A stretch of DNA of 8,145 bases from Bacteroidota bacterium (lineage in GTDB: Bacteria > Bacteroidota > Bacteroidia > Bacteroidales > PUMT01): assembly GCA_003556985.1 (NCBI GenBank), contig PWPZ01000046.1:1-8145 (forward strand), given 5' to 3'. Made by a program: the position numbers and the translations under genes. Position 1 is the first letter of the stretch; each line of letters begins with the position of its first letter. Below are positions 6,364-8,145 of this stretch, piece by piece. The notes below the pieces were generated by a model, which worked only from the letters and a program-made list of their open reading frames with translations, searched no databases and was not told the origin of the DNA.

Positions 6364-7617
6364 ATGATAAAAATGTCAATAATGGCCGGACGGGCAGAAG
6401 CCGAAAAACTTGACAGATCAAATGAACTTAGCCGGTTCAGGGAACGGTTCTATATTCCACCCGGCACCATTTACATGGACGGTAATTCTCTCGGTCTCCT
6501 TTCAACCGATGCTGAGAAATCGCTTCTCCGGCGACTTGATGAATGGAAAAATCTGGGTATAGGGGGATGGCTGAAGGAAGAGAAACCCTGGTTCGTTGTT
6601 GCCGAGGAAACGGGAAAGCTTGCCTCCCGGCTGGTGGGCGCCGAAAAAAACGAGGTGATTTTCACCGGTACCACCACTGTAAATATTCACAACCTCACCG
6701 GCACTTTTTTTCAGCCTGATGGCAAACGCAATAAAATACTGGCCGATCAGCTTAATTTTCCGGGCGACCTCTACGCATTGCAGGGACAGTTGAGAATGAA
6801 GAACCTGGATCCCCGGTCGCACCTGATTCTTGCAGGGCCCGACCGGAACGGATTGCTGGATGAAGATGCCATAATCGGACTGATGGGAGAGGATGTTTCA
6901 ATGGTATTCCTTCCCTCCGTTCTCTACCGCAGCGGACAACTGCTGGATATGGAAAGACTTACAGCCGCAGCGCACGAAAGGGGAATAAATATCGGCTTTG
7001 ACTGCTGTCATTCGGCAGGCATTGTACCTCACCGGCTCAGCGAGTGGGGTGTGGATTTTGCCCTCTGGTGCAGCTATAAATACCTTAATGCCGGACCCGG
7101 GGCAGCGGCTTTTTTATATATCAATAAAAAACATCATAATCTGTTGCCTTCCCTGCCTGGCTGGTTCGGACAGGAAAAGGCAAAGCAATTTGAAATGCTT
7201 CCGGAATTCAATCCGGCTGCCCATGCAGGCAGGTGGCAGATCTCCACGCCCGGCATACTCGGCTCGGCGCCTATGGAGGGAGCATTGCAAATTACCCTGG
7301 AGGCCGGAATGGAAAGGATACGTGCAACATCCCTCCGGCTTACCGGATTTCTTTATGATTCAATAATGACCAGGATCATCCCGGCCGACAATCGCTTTGT
7401 TCTGCTTACTCCCCGGGAGCAACACTGCCGTGGCGGCCATATTGCATTGCAGCACCCCCGGGCGGATGACATTTATAATGATCTTCTTTCCAGGGGAATA
7501 GTTACCGATCTGCGTCCTCCCAATATCATCCGCATTGCCCCCTCTCCTCTTTATAACACTTTTGCGGAAATAGATAAGGTCGTCGGATCACTGCTGGAGA
7601 CAGCAGCTGAATATTAA
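6364..7617 (+). CDS. kynU: Kynureninase (PLP-dependent)
   Basis: The 417-residue protein has the usual bacterial kynureninase length and motifs in order: IYMDGNSLGLL (36-46), EVIFTGTTTVNIHNL (97-111), LNFPGD (130-135), LYRSGQLLDM (187-196), FDCCHSAG (212-219) with Asp213 and His216 for the cofactor, and CSYKYLNAGPG (236-246) with Lys239 as the PLP Schiff-base lysine. Then come GWFGQ (266-270), GRWQISTP (289-296) and, near the end, LRPPNIIRIAPSPLYN (383-398). It is a cytoplasmic fold-type I enzyme that hydrolyses kynurenine to anthranilate plus alanine, or 3-hydroxykynurenine to 3-hydroxyanthranilate plus alanine; which one cannot be told here. ATG codons at 6364, 6373 and 6382 are all possible starts, as none has a Shine-Dalgarno and conservation begins later. 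No other tryptophan- or NAD-pathway gene is present in the window. It lies 112 bp after the oxidoreductase, so co-transcription is possible but not certain. Confidence 0.95.
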   Translation: MIKMSIMAGRAEAEKLDRSNELSRFRERFYIPPGTIYMDGNSLGLLSTDAEKSLLRRLDEWKNLGIGGWLKEEKPWFVVAEETGKLASRLVGAEKNEVIFTGTTTVNIHNLTGTFFQPDGKRNKILADQLNFPGDLYALQGQLRMKNLDPRSHLILAGPDRNGLLDEDAIIGLMGEDVSMVFLPSVLYRSGQLLDMERLTAAAHERGINIGFDCCHSAGIVPHRLSEWGVDFALWCSYKYLNAGPGAAAFLYINKKHHNLLPSLPGWFGQEKAKQFEMLPEFNPAAHAGRWQISTPGILGSAPMEGALQITLEAGMERIRATSLRLTGFLYDSIMTRIIPADNRFVLLTPREQHCRGGHIALQHPRADDIYNDLLSRGIVTDLRPPNIIRIAPSPLYNTFAEIDKVVGSLLETAAEY

Positions 7618-7647
7618 CCATATTCAATGCAGACGAGAAATAAAAAA

Positions 7648-7680
7648 GGGCTATAAGGCTTTATCCTAATAACCCGTTTT
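7648..7680. terminator. Probable terminator after kynU, possibly bidirectional
   Basis: GGGCTATAAGG (7648-7658) pairs with CCTAATAACCC (7665-7675) at 9 of 11 positions around a 6-base loop. It is followed by GTTTT on the + strand and preceded by A6 (7642-7647), which reads as T6 on the - strand. It lies 30 bp after the kynU stop, between convergent genes, where a two-way terminator is expected. Confidence 0.6.
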
Positions 7681-7784
7681 ATGTTATGTACCGTTACAGC
7701 GCCTTCAGCCGGATACTGCAAAATCCTTAAAGTAACAAATTGTGGTAATCCTCCCCTCGGTACGGGCAACATATCTGATAACAT

Positions 7785-7817
7785 TGAAACGGTTTCGTTA
7801 AAAATCCCACCGTTTCA
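7785..7817. repeat. Inverted repeat TGAAACGG / CCGTTTCA
   Basis: Perfect 8-base arms at 7785-7792 and 7810-7817 flank a 17-base spacer. The left arm also forms the short palindrome GAAAC-G-GTTTC (7786-7796), so two alternative pairings exist. It could be a weak hairpin or a protein-binding site. It lies between convergent gene ends, where an operator is not expected, so the role is open. Confidence 0.45.
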
Positions 7818-7941
7818 GATGAACAACGGGAAACATGCTTGAAATAATTCTCTGCCCGGTATATTTATGCGTTGCATCGAATTCAATAATGGTCGGGAAA
7901 CGAATACCATCTACAAATTCCGACACAGGGTGAGTAAGATA

Positions 7942-8145
7942 TTACTTCACTATTATACTTGTAACACAAACTACCAGTGGAACAATCAACTCAGTGCCGG
8001 TATAGTTAAGTGAACCAGTTAAAGGGTCCCGGTGAAACACTACGATATGGTTGCTATCCCTGTTGGCAACAAATACCAGTTCCCCTCTTTCATCGATCAT
8101 AAAATTACGGGGATGCTGGCCTATGGTGGGTTCATGTCCTGCCAG
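7942..8145 (-). CDS. Lactonase-family beta-propeller protein (6-phosphogluconolactonase-like), C-terminal part
   Basis: The - strand is open from the right edge (first full codon at 8145) to a TAA at 7942-7944, giving the last 67 residues. They include GQHPRNFMIDERGELVFVAN (9-28), then DSNHIVVFHRDPLTGSL (30-46) and a final TELIVPLVVCV (51-61). These match the last blade of seven-bladed propeller lactonases of the YbhE/Pgl type, where the pattern PRNF-x-ID-xx-G-xxx-VAN-x-DS-xx-IVVF-xxx-P-x-TG and a closing VPxxVCV are usual. The known E. coli member hydrolyses 6-phosphogluconolactone in the pentose phosphate pathway; many relatives act on other or unknown lactones. The start and any signal peptide lie outside the window, so location in the cell is unknown. 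It is convergent with kynU and so has its own promoter. The C-terminus runs a few residues past the usual end. Confidence 0.85.
   Translation of the reverse strand: MAGHEPTIGQHPRNFMIDERGELVFVANRDSNHIVVFHRDPLTGSLNYTGTELIVPLVVCVTSIIVK

Larger units (their letters stand above)
7618..7941. other. Convergent intergenic region between kynU and the lactonase gene
   Basis: This 324-bp stretch separates the ends of two convergent genes. It holds a likely terminator next to kynU and an inverted repeat near its middle (listed separately). The rest shows no RNA gene, mobile element or recognisable protein. Two short open stretches exist (7681-7842 on +, and 7798-7941 on -), but they overlap each other, match no family recognised here, and neither is supported as a gene. 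Confidence 0.6.

Noticed and set aside
7681..7842. 53-codon ATG-started ORF on the + strand after the kynU terminator
   Set aside because: No ribosome binding site, no recognisable motif, and it overlaps an open - strand frame. The length is within chance expectation.

Overview
The window looks like chromosomal DNA of a Bacteroidota (Bacteroidetes) bacterium. This is inferred from three things: the gene families, the almost complete lack of Shine-Dalgarno sequences before otherwise clear genes, and the A/T-rich start regions. The exact genus cannot be told from the sequence. There are no RNA genes, insertion sequences, phage genes or CRISPR arrays. All five complete genes and the truncated one at the left edge read on the + strand; one truncated gene at the right edge reads on the - strand.

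Region 1 (1-3959) is a tight putative operon for uptake and use of a small solute, probably a sugar. It holds a ROK-family transcriptional regulator (its true start lies left of the window), a 613-residue sodium/solute symporter (SSS family) starting 4 bp after the regulator's stop, and a 300-residue sugar-phosphate-type nucleotidyltransferase 29 bp further on. A stem-loop followed by T5 (3988-4028) probably ends this unit.

Region 2 (4085-7617) holds a four-helix DoxX-family membrane protein, a 539-residue Gfo/Idh/MocA oxidoreductase with a twin-arginine motif near its N-terminus, and kynureninase (kynU). The gaps contain a hairpin that begins at the doxX stop codon and a two-copy imperfect tandem repeat before kynU. 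A probable terminator follows kynU at 7648-7680.

Region 3 (7618-8145) is a 324-bp gap followed by the C-terminal 67 residues of a lactonase-family seven-bladed beta-propeller protein (6-phosphogluconolactonase/YbhE type). This gene is convergent with kynU and runs off the right edge.

Working model (inference): region 1 senses, imports and possibly nucleotide-activates a sugar. The Tat-type oxidoreductase and DoxX could form a membrane-linked oxidation module, and a neighbouring lactonase would fit hydrolysis of an aldonolactone product. Kynureninase belongs to tryptophan/kynurenine metabolism and has no obvious partner here. No clearly new defence or mobile system is visible; the most interesting point is the DoxX + Tat-type Gfo/Idh + lactonase neighbourhood.
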